Shown piece after piece: positions 1 through 9,859 of a DNA stretch of 64,000 bases. Both the position numbers and the translations under genes were made by a program. The DNA comes from Geothrix campi (GTDB taxonomy: Bacteria; Acidobacteriota; Holophagae; Holophagales; Holophagaceae), in the NCBI RefSeq assembly GCF_024609265.1, contig NZ_JANHMP010000002.1:62001-126000 (forward strand), in the 5' to 3' direction. Under the pieces are notes generated by a model. That model did not search any database. It had not been told where the DNA came from and was given only the letters and a program-made list of their open reading frames with translations. Every line of letters begins with the position of its first letter. Within the stretch, counting starts at the first letter, position 1.

Positions 1-32
1 TGAGCGACTGGCCGGGCCGATAGACTGGAGGC

Positions 33-1109
33 ATGACGAACGCCTCGCCCATGCCCTGGGACCGCCCCGCCCCCGAGCGAGAGGGCCTGCCCTCGGCCTG
101 GTCGCTGTTTCCGGAGGACCTGGCGGCGCTGGGCTGCCCCGGCAGCGCCCTGGAGACGTTCAAGCGCCTCCACCGGCCCTGGACCTGGAAGGACGGCGCG
201 CCCGACCTGGGCTCCGGCATCCGCCGCTGGCTGGAGGGTGTGGCGGATCTGCGCCTCCCGCGCCTCGCGGAACGCCAGCCCTCGTCGGACGGTTCCACCA
301 AGCTGGCCCTGGAGCTGACGGACGGCAAGCGCATCGAAGCCGTCCACATGCCGCGCAAGGTGCGAAACCCCCGCGTGACCTACTGCATCTCCAGCCAGGT
401 GGGCTGCGCCATGGGCTGCACCTTCTGCGCCACGGGCAGCATGGGCATCCTGCGCAACCTCCAGCCCGGCGAGATCCTGGGCCAGGTGCTGGCCCTCATG
501 GCGGATCTGGGGCCGGATCGCGGGCATGAGCTGACGCTGGTGTTCATGGGCATGGGCGAGCCCCTGCACAACCTCGACCACCTGCACCGCGCCATCCGCC
601 TCATGTGCCACCCGGCGGGCCTGGGCCTGGGGAAGAACCGCATCACCGTGAGCACCTCGGGCCTGGTGAGCGGCATCGAGAAGCTGGCGAAGCTCGAGCC
701 ACGGCCCTTGCTGGCGTTGAGCCTCAACGCCACCACGGACGAGGCGCGCGGCCGCACCATGCCCGTGAACCGCGTGTGGAACCTGGCGCGGCTGCGGAAG
801 GCCCTGGACGACTGGGGCCCCAAGCGCGGCGAGAAGTTCTGCTTCGAGTACGTGCTCATCGCCGGCGAGAACGACACCGAGGCCGACGCCCAGCGTCTGG
901 CGGACTGGCTGGGCGACCTGCGCAGCGGCCACAACCTGAACCTCATCCCCATGAACGAGCACGCCGCCAGTGCCTTCCGCGAGCCCGGCGAGGACCGCGT
1001 GCAGCAGTTCGCCGAGTGGCTGAAGGCGCGCGGCTGCTTCGTCACCGTCCGCCGCAGCAGGGGGCGCGATGTGCAGGGGGCCTGCGGGCAGCTGGTGAAG
1101 GGGAGGTGA
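33..1109 (+). CDS. rlmN: 23S rRNA (adenine(2503)-C2)-methyltransferase RlmN
   Basis: Radical-SAM methyltransferase that methylates C2 of A2503 in 23S rRNA and usually A37 of some tRNAs, using two SAM molecules and a cysteine-bound methyl intermediate. The 358-residue protein has the normal family length. The radical SAM cluster motif CAMGCTFC (CxxxCxxC) lies near residue 125, followed by FMGMGEPL. The C-terminal GACGQL carries the second catalytic cysteine. The ATG at 33 has GGAGG almost touching it, so the in-frame ATG at 51 is a possible alternative start. It converges with the membrane hydrolase gene with only about 20 bases between stops. Cytoplasmic housekeeping function. Confidence 0.96.
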   Translation: MTNASPMPWDRPAPEREGLPSAWSLFPEDLAALGCPGSALETFKRLHRPWTWKDGAPDLGSGIRRWLEGVADLRLPRLAERQPSSDGSTKLALELTDGKRIEAVHMPRKVRNPRVTYCISSQVGCAMGCTFCATGSMGILRNLQPGEILGQVLALMADLGPDRGHELTLVFMGMGEPLHNLDHLHRAIRLMCHPAGLGLGKNRITVSTSGLVSGIEKLAKLEPRPLLALSLNATTDEARGRTMPVNRVWNLARLRKALDDWGPKRGEKFCFEYVLIAGENDTEADAQRLADWLGDLRSGHNLNLIPMNEHAASAFREPGEDRVQQFAEWLKARGCFVTVRRSRGRDVQGACGQLVKGR

Positions 1110-1130
1110 TTCCCCGGAGCTGGAGACCGG

Positions 1131-1685
1131 TCAGGGTGTCTCTTCGGATCGTTTCCGCAGCAGGCGGAGCCACTGGAAGGCCCAGGGCGCGCTGAGCACC
1201 AGCAGGGCCGGGATCCCGATCCACACGACCTCGGTGCCCAGGGAGAACAGCAGCCAGTCGAGGAGCTTCCCGGAGAGGGGGATCGGCGACACGAAGATGG
1301 GCTGCCAGACGCAGACGAACCGCGCCTTGGAGAACGGCAGCAGGAAGGCCACGCCCGTCCCGCCGAAGGTGCAGGCATCCAGCAGGCCATGGGAGAAGGC
1401 CGCGGAAAGGAGGCAGGCCCAATGACGCGGGTTGCGGAGCTCGGACCGGAAACCGATCAGCATGGCTCCGGTGGCGATGAGTACGGCGGCGATCAGGGAG
1501 TGGCTCATCCCCCGGTGGGAGAGGCTGGTGCCATCCAGGAGCGGGAGGAATCCCGTGAACCAGTCCAGGTCCGGTGCCAGCGCGCAGGCCACGGCGAAGG
1601 CCCAGGTCCGGCGGGGGGGCCGGCCCTTGGTGAAGGCCGCGCTGATGGTGAGGCCCGCGAGGGCGTGGCCGAGGAGGGAGGACAT
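1131..1685 (-). CDS. YdjM-family inner-membrane metal-dependent hydrolase
   Basis: Small integral membrane protein of 184 residues resembling the YdjM/LexA-binding hydrolase family (predicted membrane-bound metal-dependent hydrolase). Visible family marks are SLLGHALAG at the N terminus, LAPDLDWF with candidate metal-binding aspartates, SHRGMSHSL with conserved histidines, and AAFSHGLLDA. Four or so hydrophobic segments alternate with these motifs. The substrate is unknown for the family. The gene stands alone and is followed in the convergent direction by rlmN. The same-strand lipoprotein gene upstream is 143 bases away, so they may be transcribed separately. Confidence 0.8.
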   Translation of the reverse strand: MSSLLGHALAGLTISAAFTKGRPPRRTWAFAVACALAPDLDWFTGFLPLLDGTSLSHRGMSHSLIAAVLIATGAMLIGFRSELRNPRHWACLLSAAFSHGLLDACTFGGTGVAFLLPFSKARFVCVWQPIFVSPIPLSGKLLDWLLFSLGTEVVWIGIPALLVLSAPWAFQWLRLLRKRSEETP

Positions 1686-1828
1686 GGGGGATCCAAAAGG
1701 TCAGAGCCGGAACAGGCCCAGATCTGAGGGGACCCGACACGCTCGCAGGTGGTTCGACTGAATCCCGCCCCGGGACCTGATGACTGATCAGCAGAACGCG
1801 CAAACGGCCATGATATCCCAGCCGACGG

Positions 1829-2962
1829 TCACTCCGCGACGGCGAACACCACCTTGTCGTTCTTGAAACGGGGCAGAGAGAGCAGTTCCACCCTGGCGGT
1901 CTGCCGATCGCTGCTGATGGACAGGCGGTAGTGTTCATTCTGGGTGTAGGACCCGGGGACGACGCTCACTCTGCTGATCTGCCGCAGGCCGAGATCCTGG
2001 GCCCGGATGAGGAGGGTGCGGTCGGACCGGAGATCCAGGTTCTGGGTGAAGGCCGCGTCCCGCCAGCTGCGGCCCGACTGGTTCTTGCCGAACAGGGGGA
2101 CTTCGATGATCCCCTCCTGCTCCAGCGTGTCCTGCACGCCGACGAGGTAGTGCAGGGAGTTCAGCCGGGCGAGCTGCTCGGCATTCTCGGACTGGAGGCG
2201 GGCCTGCCCTTCCAGGACGAGTGCCCGCTCCGCCTGGATGGCGGCGATCTCCTGTTCGATGCCCTGCTTCTGGCTCTCCAGGATCCGCAGTTCCCGCTGG
2301 AGTCGGCGGCCGACGGCCACGGCCTGGTCGCGCTCGCCGATGAGGGGATTCGGATTCTGCCGGGCGAGGCTGCGGGGGGTGATCGGGGCGGTGCCCTGGG
2401 AGACCCAGGTGCCGTAATCGCCATTGACGTAGAAGTGGTAGACCTCGAAGCCCGGGGCGAGGCGCTCCGAGAGGATCACGCGGCTCAGGGCCTTTCTGGC
2501 CTCTGCGTCCGAGTGCCCGTGACTCTTGAGGAACCGCAGCGCCAGTCCGTAGTGGCTGTCATTGGGCCTTGCGATCTCCGGCGCAGGCAAGGCGGCCTTG
2601 AGATCCACCAGATGGTCGTTGAGGGTCCGGAGCTCTGCATCCTTCTCCAGGATCTCCCGGAGCAGGCCCTGGCGGGAGGTGTCCTTCTCGATCCGGATCC
2701 GCGCCTCGAGGGCCTTCTTCTGGTCCTCGGTCAGCAGTAGGGGATCGGCCGCGAACCGGAGGTCCCCGACCCCGGCCAGGCCGAGCCTCCGGAACTGCTC
2801 GCTCCAGGCCTGCCGGAGCTGCTGCGCGGCCTCGTCGGCCTGGGACGCCTTCGCCGTCAGGGCGAGGATTTGCGGATCCTCACGCTTGCAGGCCGTGAAG
2901 ACCGTCGAGAGCGAGGCCACCAGGAGCATGGACGAGAACCACCGGCGGCCGGCAAAGACCAT
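1829..2962 (-). CDS. coiled-coil lipoprotein of unknown function
   Basis: I do not recognise a named family. The start at 2962 is chosen because GGGAGGGGG sits just upstream and the protein then begins MVFAGRRWF, followed by a hydrophobic stretch ending in TVFTAC, a plausible lipobox, so the mature protein would start at that cysteine. The 377 residues contain two long charged helical stretches rich in E, Q, R and L with heptad-like spacing (roughly residues 30-70 and 205-265), suggesting coiled coils. A C-terminal part of about 110 residues is rich in beta-type sequence. An in-frame ATG at 3040 would add 26 residues but lacks a good ribosome binding site. Probably envelope-attached. Confidence 0.7.
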   Translation of the reverse strand: MVFAGRRWFSSMLLVASLSTVFTACKREDPQILALTAKASQADEAAQQLRQAWSEQFRRLGLAGVGDLRFAADPLLLTEDQKKALEARIRIEKDTSRQGLLREILEKDAELRTLNDHLVDLKAALPAPEIARPNDSHYGLALRFLKSHGHSDAEARKALSRVILSERLAPGFEVYHFYVNGDYGTWVSQGTAPITPRSLARQNPNPLIGERDQAVAVGRRLQRELRILESQKQGIEQEIAAIQAERALVLEGQARLQSENAEQLARLNSLHYLVGVQDTLEQEGIIEVPLFGKNQSGRSWRDAAFTQNLDLRSDRTLLIRAQDLGLRQISRVSVVPGSYTQNEHYRLSISSDRQTARVELLSLPRFKNDKVVFAVAE

Positions 2963-3112
2963 GACCCCCTCCCGAGCAAGGACAGTCCAGGACGCCCGGG
3001 ACATCCCTTCGAGTGTATTCAGGCGGCTGGATCCAGCCAAGGAACCTGGCTCCGATCAAGGAGGGGCGTGATTTCTCTTTGCGCCCGCCCGTCCTGGAGT
3101 GGATCGTTTTAC

Positions 3113-3546
<434 letters not shown>

Positions 3547-3568
<22 letters not shown>

Positions 3569-5508
3569 GAGGGTGGATTGGACACAACCCGGTTCCTCCC
3601 GCCCTCCTTGGCGCTGTAAAGGGCGGCATCGGCCCTGGCCAGGATGCCGTCTGGAGCGACATCGTCCGGATCGAAGGTGGTCAGGCCGATGCTCGCGGTC
3701 AAGGTGATGGGCCCCTGGCCGGATTGGACCGGCGTGTGTGCCAGCTGGTGCCGGAAGTGCTCGGCGAAGGCCATGGCACCAGCCTCGTCCGTGCCCGGGA
3801 GCAGGATGCCGAACTCCTCCCCGCCTAGGCGGCCGAAGAGGTCCAGCCGCCGCAGCCGCATCCGGGCCAGGTCCGCGAGGTGCCTGAGCGCGAGGTCCCC
3901 GGCGGCGTGGCCATGGGTGTCGTTCACCTGCTTGAAGTGGTCCAGGTCTAGCAGCAGGAAGGCCGCGGGCTTGCTGAAGCGCTTATGGCGGGCCAGCTCC
4001 ATATCCATCTCCTGGAGGAAGCGGCGGCGGTTGGCCACGCCCGTGAGGGGATCTGTGGTGGCCAGGCGCTGCAGCTCCGCCTCCATGGCCTTGCGCTGGG
4101 TGATGTCCTCCTTGACGGCTAAGTAGTGCGTCGTCCGGCCGCCGGCATCCACGACGGGAGAGATGCGGGCCAACTCCCAATACTCGTCGCCGTTCTTCTT
4201 CCGGTTGATCAGTTCCCCTTCCCAGGGGAGACCCTGGTTGAGGGCGGCCCACATGTCCTCGAAGGTCTTCCGGGGGGTGTGGCCGGATTTGAGGATGCGG
4301 GGATTCCGGCCGAGCACCTCCGCCAGCGTGTAGCCCGTGGACCGGGTGAAGCCCGCATTGACGAACTGGATGTCGGCGTGAGTATCGGTGATGACAATGG
4401 AGGCGATGCTCTGTTCGACCGCGGCGGAGAGGAGGCGCTGGGACTCGGCCAGCCTCTCCCGCTCGGTGACATCCTGGCCCAGGGCCAGCAAGCCGATGAT
4501 GGTCCCGTCGGCGTCCCTCAGGGGCTTGTCGTGCCACTCCACCAGGATCCAGCGCCCGTCCCGGGCGATGATCTCACTGGTGTTCGCGGTGCCCCGGCCT
4601 CCGGCAATCGCCTTCAGGAAGCGCTCTCGCGCCTCGTTCCGCTCCGCCTCCGGCGGGAAGATGGCGAACCAGTCGGCATTCTGGAGCTCCGACTGGGCGT
4701 AGCCCGAGAGTTCCTCCATGAAGCGATTGAAGCGGAGGATCCGCCCCTCGGGACCGAGGACGATGACGATGGCCTGGGCCGTATCGATCAGCCCTTCCGC
4801 GAAATCGCGCTCCCGGCGCATCGCCTCTTGCAGCTCCTTTCGCTGAGCGAGGGCCTGTTCCGTCGTGGCCTGGGCCCGCTCGAGGGTCTCAGCGACGCGT
4901 CCCTGCTGCAGGCCCAGCCGGATCGAGTCGCCGAGCATCTCGTGCAGGTGCTTGGTACCCGCGAGGATGTAGCCCAGGAGGAGGAGGCACATGAACCCGA
5001 AGGCCCACTGGAGGCCGGAATGGGCCCGGAGCAGAATCGCCACCGCCATGGGCACGCCAGTCAGCACCACGAAGGCGCGGAGGGCGGCCGGGACGGCCAC
5101 CAGGATGGGCACGGAGCCAGCCACGATTCCGGCCAGCACGAGCCCGGTGAACATCCGTGCCTCCTCGCTGCCGTACCACACGAAGGGGACGGCGCCGACG
5201 CCCCAGGCCGCGGAGACGAAGGCCGTGGCCAGCACGTACCGACGGCGCCAGGCCATGGCGTGACCGGCATCCGGAACTGTCGTGGTGAAGAGGCGGGCCA
5301 GCGCGTAGCGGGCCGTCGTCGCCATCGCGACGAGCCCCCACCAGGCCAAGGCCATCCTTGCCGGGGTGCCCTGGGTCACGTTCACCCAGGCCAGCAGCCC
5401 GGCGGTGGCCAGGTGCGCACCCCAAGTGAAGGTCGCGTTCTTGAATATTTGGACTGTCATCCGCCGCTTAGCTTCAGCTTCGACGTCCGGATGGAGGTGG
5501 ATCGACAT
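3547..5508 (-). CDS. membrane-anchored PAS-PAS-GGDEF diguanylate cyclase
   Basis: Makes cyclic di-GMP from two GTP. The first 190 residues contain about six hydrophobic segments, a MASE-like membrane sensor. A short coiled linker with repeated Q/E/R follows (about 205-235), then a PAS domain (about 236-345), a second PAS with PAC (about 362-475, including [22 protein letters not shown]) and a GGDEF domain. The active-site motif is GGEEF at residues 562-566, a catalytically competent variant. RRLD five residues upstream is an intact I-site (RxxD), so product inhibition is expected. No EAL domain is present. AGGA upstream of the ATG supports the start. The signal sensed is unknown. Confidence 0.93.
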
Positions 5509-5638
5509 GACCAGGTTCCTGATGGGTCGACTCGGGGATCGGGACCACGGTCGCTCACCCTTCTTGTCGGGTCGGAGCCCTCCACCCTGGAATTCTGGTT
5601 TGAACAGCTATAGGATCACCCTCCATCCCGGAGGTCTC

Positions 5639-6397
5639 ATGCGACGCGCCGCCCTCGCCCTCTCCCTGGCCACCCTCCCGCTGCTGGCCGGCCAGCCGCT
5701 GGCCTATGCGGACGGCGCCACGAAGCTCGCCGGCTACCTGGCCAAGCCCGCGGCCACCAAGGGCAAGGTGCCCGGTGTGGTGGTGATCCACCAGTGGATG
5801 GGGCTCACAGACCACGAACGCAAGGTCTCGGACGACCTGGCCAAGCTGGGTTATGTGGCCTTGGCGGCGGATATCTATGGCGAAGGGGTGCACCCCGCGA
5901 ACACGGTCGAGGCCGGCAAGCTGGCGGGTCAGTACAAGGGTGATCGGGCCCTCTACCGGCGCCGCATCGCCGCCGCCCTGGAGGCCCTGAAGGCCCAGAA
6001 GGGCGTGGACGGTACCCGCGTGGCGGTCATCGGCTTCTGCTTCGGCGGCACAGGTGCGCTGGAAGCGGCCCGGGCGGGTCTGCCCGTGAAGGGCGTGGTG
6101 TCCTTCCATGGTGGTCTGGACGTGCCGACGGGCTTCCAGCCCGGTCCCATCACCGCCAAGGTGCTGGTCTGCCACGGTGCGGATGATCCCTTCGTGCCCG
6201 CCAAGGACGTGGCCGCCTTCCAGGACGAGATGCGGGCCTCGAAGGCCGACTATGTGTTCGTGGCCTACGCGGGCGCCGTCCACGCCTTCACGCAGAAGGA
6301 GGCCGGCAGCGACAACTCGAAGGGAGCCGCCTACAACGAGGCCGCCCACCGCCGCAGCTGGCAGCACATGAAGGACTTCTTCAAGGAGATCTTCTAG
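5639..6397 (+). CDS. secreted dienelactone hydrolase family protein
   Basis: Alpha/beta hydrolase of the dienelactone hydrolase family with an N-terminal signal peptide (MRRAALALSLATLPLLAG) that places it in the periplasm or outside. The family nucleophile is a cysteine, seen in GFCFGGTGA. The acid is in GADDPFVP and the histidine in AVHAFTQKEAG, so the triad looks complete. GGAGG lies just upstream of the ATG and fixes the start. At 252 residues it has family length plus the leader. The natural substrate cannot be read from the sequence; secreted members act on assorted esters and lactones. It converges with the tricorn protease gene across a strong palindromic terminator. Confidence 0.88.
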   Translation: MRRAALALSLATLPLLAGQPLAYADGATKLAGYLAKPAATKGKVPGVVVIHQWMGLTDHERKVSDDLAKLGYVALAADIYGEGVHPANTVEAGKLAGQYKGDRALYRRRIAAALEALKAQKGVDGTRVAVIGFCFGGTGALEAARAGLPVKGVVSFHGGLDVPTGFQPGPITAKVLVCHGADDPFVPAKDVAAFQDEMRASKADYVFVAYAGAVHAFTQKEAGSDNSKGAAYNEAAHRRSWQHMKDFFKEIF

Positions 6398-6411
6398 CCA
6401 ACCGTACAAGG

Positions 6412-6437
6412 CTGCGCCCCGCGATCGCGGGGCGCAG
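6412..6437. terminator. 26-base perfect palindrome, bidirectional terminator
   Basis: A perfectly self-complementary 26-base GC-rich sequence between two convergent stop codons (6397 and 6450), able to form a stem of about 11 pairs around a GATC core on either strand. There is no strong T-run on either side. The position between convergent genes argues for shared termination. Confidence 0.7.
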
Positions 6438-6449
6438 GTGTGAACAGCC

Positions 6450-9400
6450 TCAGTTGGCGCGGTTCGGATACACGGGCTTGCGGGTGGCGGCAGGCTGCTT
6501 CTTGATCGCCGCTTCCACTTCCTGGATGGCCCGATCCAGCTGGGGATCCTTGCCCTGGGCGAGCAGGGCGGGATCGTCGATCACCTCGATGTCGGGGTCC
6601 ACGCCGTGACCCTCGACGATCCACTTCCCCTCCTTCGAGTAGATGCCGAAGGTGGGGACGGTCACGTTGCCGCCATCGATGAGGGCAGGGGCCCCGCTGA
6701 TGCCGATGAGCCCGCCCCAGGTTCGGCGGCCGATCAGGGGACCGAGGCCGGCCTGGCGGAAATAGTGGGGGAAGAGGTCGCCGCCGGACCCGCTCCAGCC
6801 GTTGATGAGCATGGCCATGGGGCCATTGTGGGCGATCTGGGGCCACTGCCAGTCCTTGCCGTCGCGCACGCCCCAGTAGTTCAGGGTCTTGCGGCCCAGC
6901 ATCTCGATGAAGCGGTCCGGGATCTGGCCGCCGCTGTTGAAGCGTTCGTCGATGATCAGACCGTCCTTGTCCCACTGGCCGCGGAACTGGCGCACCAGGT
7001 CGTTCTGCCCGCCAATGCCCGTGTCGGGCACGTAGACATAGCCGATGCGGCCGTGGGAGACCTTCTCCACATACTTCCGGTTGGCCTCGATCCAGGCCCA
7101 GTAGCGCTGGGGATAGTCGTTGGCCACGGTATCCACCGCCACGTCGCGGGCACCCTCCAGGGAGGGCTTGTCGTTGACGGTGAGGAGCACGGTCTTGCCC
7201 GCCAGCCCCTGAAAGGCTGCCCAGGGATCCGTGTGGATATCGAGGGGGATGCGGTTCACGGCCAGGAGGTAGTCGCCCTCCTTCACCTTGAGGCCCGGCT
7301 GGGCCAGAGGGCCCCGGACCTGGGCATCCCAGTCGGCACCGCGGAGGATGGTCTTGATGCGGAAGGCACCGTTTTCCAGGACGAAATCCGCGCCCAGCAG
7401 CCCCACACCCAGCCGGGCTGGCACCTCCTGGTCGCCGCCGCCCCGGTAGGCGTGAGAGGCGTTCAGCTCGGAGATGAGTTCGCCGATGACGAAGTTCACA
7501 TCCTCACGGGTCACACAGTCCTTGAGTAGCTTCCCGTAGCGGACCTTCATGGCCTTCCAGTCCACGCCGTGCATGCTCGGGTCATAGAACAGGTCGCGCT
7601 CCAGGCGCCAGGCATCGTTGAAGATCTGCTGCCATTCGGCCTGGGGATCCACCGTCATCATCAGCTCGGTGGTGGGGAGCTTCTTCTCGAACTTCTGGTC
7701 GGGCTTGAGATCCACCAGGACATAGTCCTGCTTGCGGTTCACCAGCACCTTCTTGCCGTCGCCGCTGAGGAGGGCGCCGTCCACATCCGCCAGCACAGCC
7801 TTCTCCTCTCGCTCCTCCAGATCGTAGGTGTAGAGAGTGCTCTTGGTTTCGCCCATGGGGTTCAGCTGGATGGCGCGGCGGTAGACCAGCTTGCCCTTGG
7901 TGGCGGTCACGTCCGCGTAGTAGCCGGCGGCGGGCGGTAGCAGCACCATCCGCGCCTCGATCCCCTCGAGATCGATCTCCACGGGTTTGACGGCTTCCTT
8001 CTTGTCCGCGTCTTTCTTGTCTGTGTCCTTCTTGTCGGCGCCGTTGCCGGCATCCTTCTTCTCATCCTTCACGCCATCCGCATCGTTGCGGGGAGCCATA
8101 GGTGAGGCCACGTCCTTGCGCAGGGGGAAGGCCGCGAGGCGGGTGGTGGCCGCATAGGCCCAGGAACCGTCCAGGTCGCTGTAGGTGGGGCTGAACTGCT
8201 GTCCTGTGGTGAGGAAGAGGTAGTTGCCTTCGGGGTCGAAGACGGGATCACCGGCGTTGTAGAAGGGCGAGGTCAGCTCATGGCGCTGGCCGGTCTTCGT
8301 GTCGTAGACCGCCACCACGCTATTGCGGTTGGCGGTGTCGTGGGGATAGGCGAACCAGCGGCTGTCTGGGGACCAACTCGCGCGGAACTCCTCCAGGGGC
8401 TCCTCGAACATGTAGAGGCCCCGGTCCACCGCCTGAACCTTGCCGGTCTCCAGATCGCAGAGGTTGATGCGCATGGCCTGGTCCGCGAAGACCACGTGCT
8501 TGCCATCCGGGGACCAGGAGATGCGGTAGCGGAAGCCGGGGCCCAGGTGCGTGACCTGGCGCTCCTGGCCGGAGCCGTCCGCGGGCCGCACGCACAGCTC
8601 GTACTCGCCGCTACGGTCACTGAAGTAGGCCAGCTGCTTCCCGTCATGGGACAGCACGGGGTAGCGCTCCGCGGCGTCGGAGGTGCGCGTGAGGTTGATG
8701 ACGTAGCCCTTTTCAGCGGGCACGGAGAAGACCTCGCCGCGAGCCTCGAAGACCACACGCTTGCCCTGGGGCGACAGAGTGGGGTTCTTGATGAGCTTGC
8801 TGGCGTTCTCCGTCCGGGGCTTAAGAGTGGCCCGGTCTGTCACCACCTCGACCTTCACCTCCACGAGCTTCTCGGTGGGGAGTTCGATGCGGTACAGCCG
8901 GCCCCCGGCCTCGAGCACGATGTCGGCGGGGCCGATGGCCGGGAAGTGGGCGTCGTAGTCCTTGAAGAAGGTGATCTGCTTGAAGGCCTTGGTGGCCAGG
9001 TCGTAGGACCAGATGTTGGCCCGCTTCACGCCATCGCGGTCCGACAGGAAGTAGAGCTTCCCGCCGTGCCACATGGGCTGGGAGTCGTTGGAACCGCCCT
9101 CGCTGGGGAGGCGGCTGGCGGTCTTCTTCTCAAGGTCGTAGAACCAGATCTCCGAGGCCATGCCGCCGCGGTAGCGCTTCCAGGTGCGGAAGTCCGTGCT
9201 GATGGGTTGATAGGCCAGTACCTTGCCGTCCGGAGACAGGGCACCGAACTCCGCATAGGGCAGGGGCAGGGCCTGGGGCAGGCCGCCGCCCTTGGGCACG
9301 AGGAAGAGCTTGTTGAAGCGGTCCTTGCCGGACTCCATGCCCGAGGCGAAGAGCAGGGACTTGCCGTCGGGGGTCCAGTCCACCATGCGATCGGCCATGG

Positions 9401-9719
9401 GGTGGTGGGTGACCCGCGTGGGAATGCCGCCAACCACGGGCAGTGTGTAGACATCCAGGTTGCCGTCGTAGTTGCCGCTGAAGGCCAGTTCCCTGCCATC
9501 GGGCGAGAAGCGGGCGAAGGACTCCTCGCCCTTGGGGGTGGACAACCGCTGGGCCACGCCGCCCGTCTTGGGCACGAGCCAGAGGTCGTTGGCGTAGGTG
9601 AACGCGATCTGGGTGGCCGACACGTCGGGGTACCGGATCAGGCGAGCGTCGATCTGCGCCGTCGCGCTGACGGAGGCTGCCACGACGAGGGCAGTGGCGA
9701 AGAAGGGCAACAGGCGCAT
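6450..9719 (-). CDS. secreted tricorn-type protease (S41)
   Basis: Large peptidase of the tricorn family, which cuts oligopeptides into short peptides. The start at 9719 is set by GGAGAG upstream and gives a signal peptide (MRLLPFFATALVVAASVSATA), so it works outside the cytoplasm. Order: N-terminal beta-propeller repeats of the TolB/WD type (many SPDGK and W motifs) to about residue 530, a Lys/Asp-rich linker (about 545-580), more propeller or C1 region, a PDZ-like part (about 780-850), and the S41 core. The core motif is WSGSGGD; by alignment with other S41 enzymes the nucleophile is its second serine, residue 978. The upstream LIIDERFNSGGQ is a conserved core segment. Length of 1089 residues is typical. 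Confidence 0.94.
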   Translation of the reverse strand: MRLLPFFATALVVAASVSATAQIDARLIRYPDVSATQIAFTYANDLWLVPKTGGVAQRLSTPKGEESFARFSPDGRELAFSGNYDGNLDVYTLPVVGGIPTRVTHHPMADRMVDWTPDGKSLLFASGMESGKDRFNKLFLVPKGGGLPQALPLPYAEFGALSPDGKVLAYQPISTDFRTWKRYRGGMASEIWFYDLEKKTASRLPSEGGSNDSQPMWHGGKLYFLSDRDGVKRANIWSYDLATKAFKQITFFKDYDAHFPAIGPADIVLEAGGRLYRIELPTEKLVEVKVEVVTDRATLKPRTENASKLIKNPTLSPQGKRVVFEARGEVFSVPAEKGYVINLTRTSDAAERYPVLSHDGKQLAYFSDRSGEYELCVRPADGSGQERQVTHLGPGFRYRISWSPDGKHVVFADQAMRINLCDLETGKVQAVDRGLYMFEEPLEEFRASWSPDSRWFAYPHDTANRNSVVAVYDTKTGQRHELTSPFYNAGDPVFDPEGNYLFLTTGQQFSPTYSDLDGSWAYAATTRLAAFPLRKDVASPMAPRNDADGVKDEKKDAGNGADKKDTDKKDADKKEAVKPVEIDLEGIEARMVLLPPAAGYYADVTATKGKLVYRRAIQLNPMGETKSTLYTYDLEEREEKAVLADVDGALLSGDGKKVLVNRKQDYVLVDLKPDQKFEKKLPTTELMMTVDPQAEWQQIFNDAWRLERDLFYDPSMHGVDWKAMKVRYGKLLKDCVTREDVNFVIGELISELNASHAYRGGGDQEVPARLGVGLLGADFVLENGAFRIKTILRGADWDAQVRGPLAQPGLKVKEGDYLLAVNRIPLDIHTDPWAAFQGLAGKTVLLTVNDKPSLEGARDVAVDTVANDYPQRYWAWIEANRKYVEKVSHGRIGYVYVPDTGIGGQNDLVRQFRGQWDKDGLIIDERFNSGGQIPDRFIEMLGRKTLNYWGVRDGKDWQWPQIAHNGPMAMLINGWSGSGGDLFPHYFRQAGLGPLIGRRTWGGLIGISGAPALIDGGNVTVPTFGIYSKEGKWIVEGHGVDPDIEVIDDPALLAQGKDPQLDRAIQEVEAAIKKQPAATRKPVYPNRAN
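7975..8070 (-). repeat. Lys/Asp-rich short tandem repeat inside the tricorn gene
   Basis: On the minus strand this stretch encodes a run of DKKDxDKK-like units between the two propeller halves of the tricorn protease. The DNA repeats imperfectly as units of about 12-18 bases rich in AAGGAC/AAGAAG. It is probably a flexible charged linker whose unit number could vary between strains. Confidence 0.6.
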
Positions 9720-9859
9720 ACGGCTCTCCGGGTTCCTGAGGGGTCCACGCATCTTACGCACGAGAGGGCGGGAAGGTTGAGGGCCGATGGTGACTTGCGT
9801 TGGACAACACAGATCGCCCCGGGGCCCTCGCTGAAGTAAGGTGGCTCCCGGAGGCCGCC

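Noticed and set aside
1745-1775. T-loop-like GGTTCGA near 1750
   Set aside because: The flanking bases do not pair as a T-arm and no acceptor stem or anticodon arm is present, so it is not a tRNA.
3068-3112. Upstream GTG start for dut with SD-like AGGAGG
   Set aside because: The SD spacing is only three bases and the added residues are not part of the dUTPase fold; the ATG at 3113 gives the usual N terminus.
4126-5613. 495-codon open frame opposite the diguanylate cyclase
   Set aside because: Composition (G, E, H, Q, R rich) and lack of domains mark it as a shadow of the GGDEF gene.
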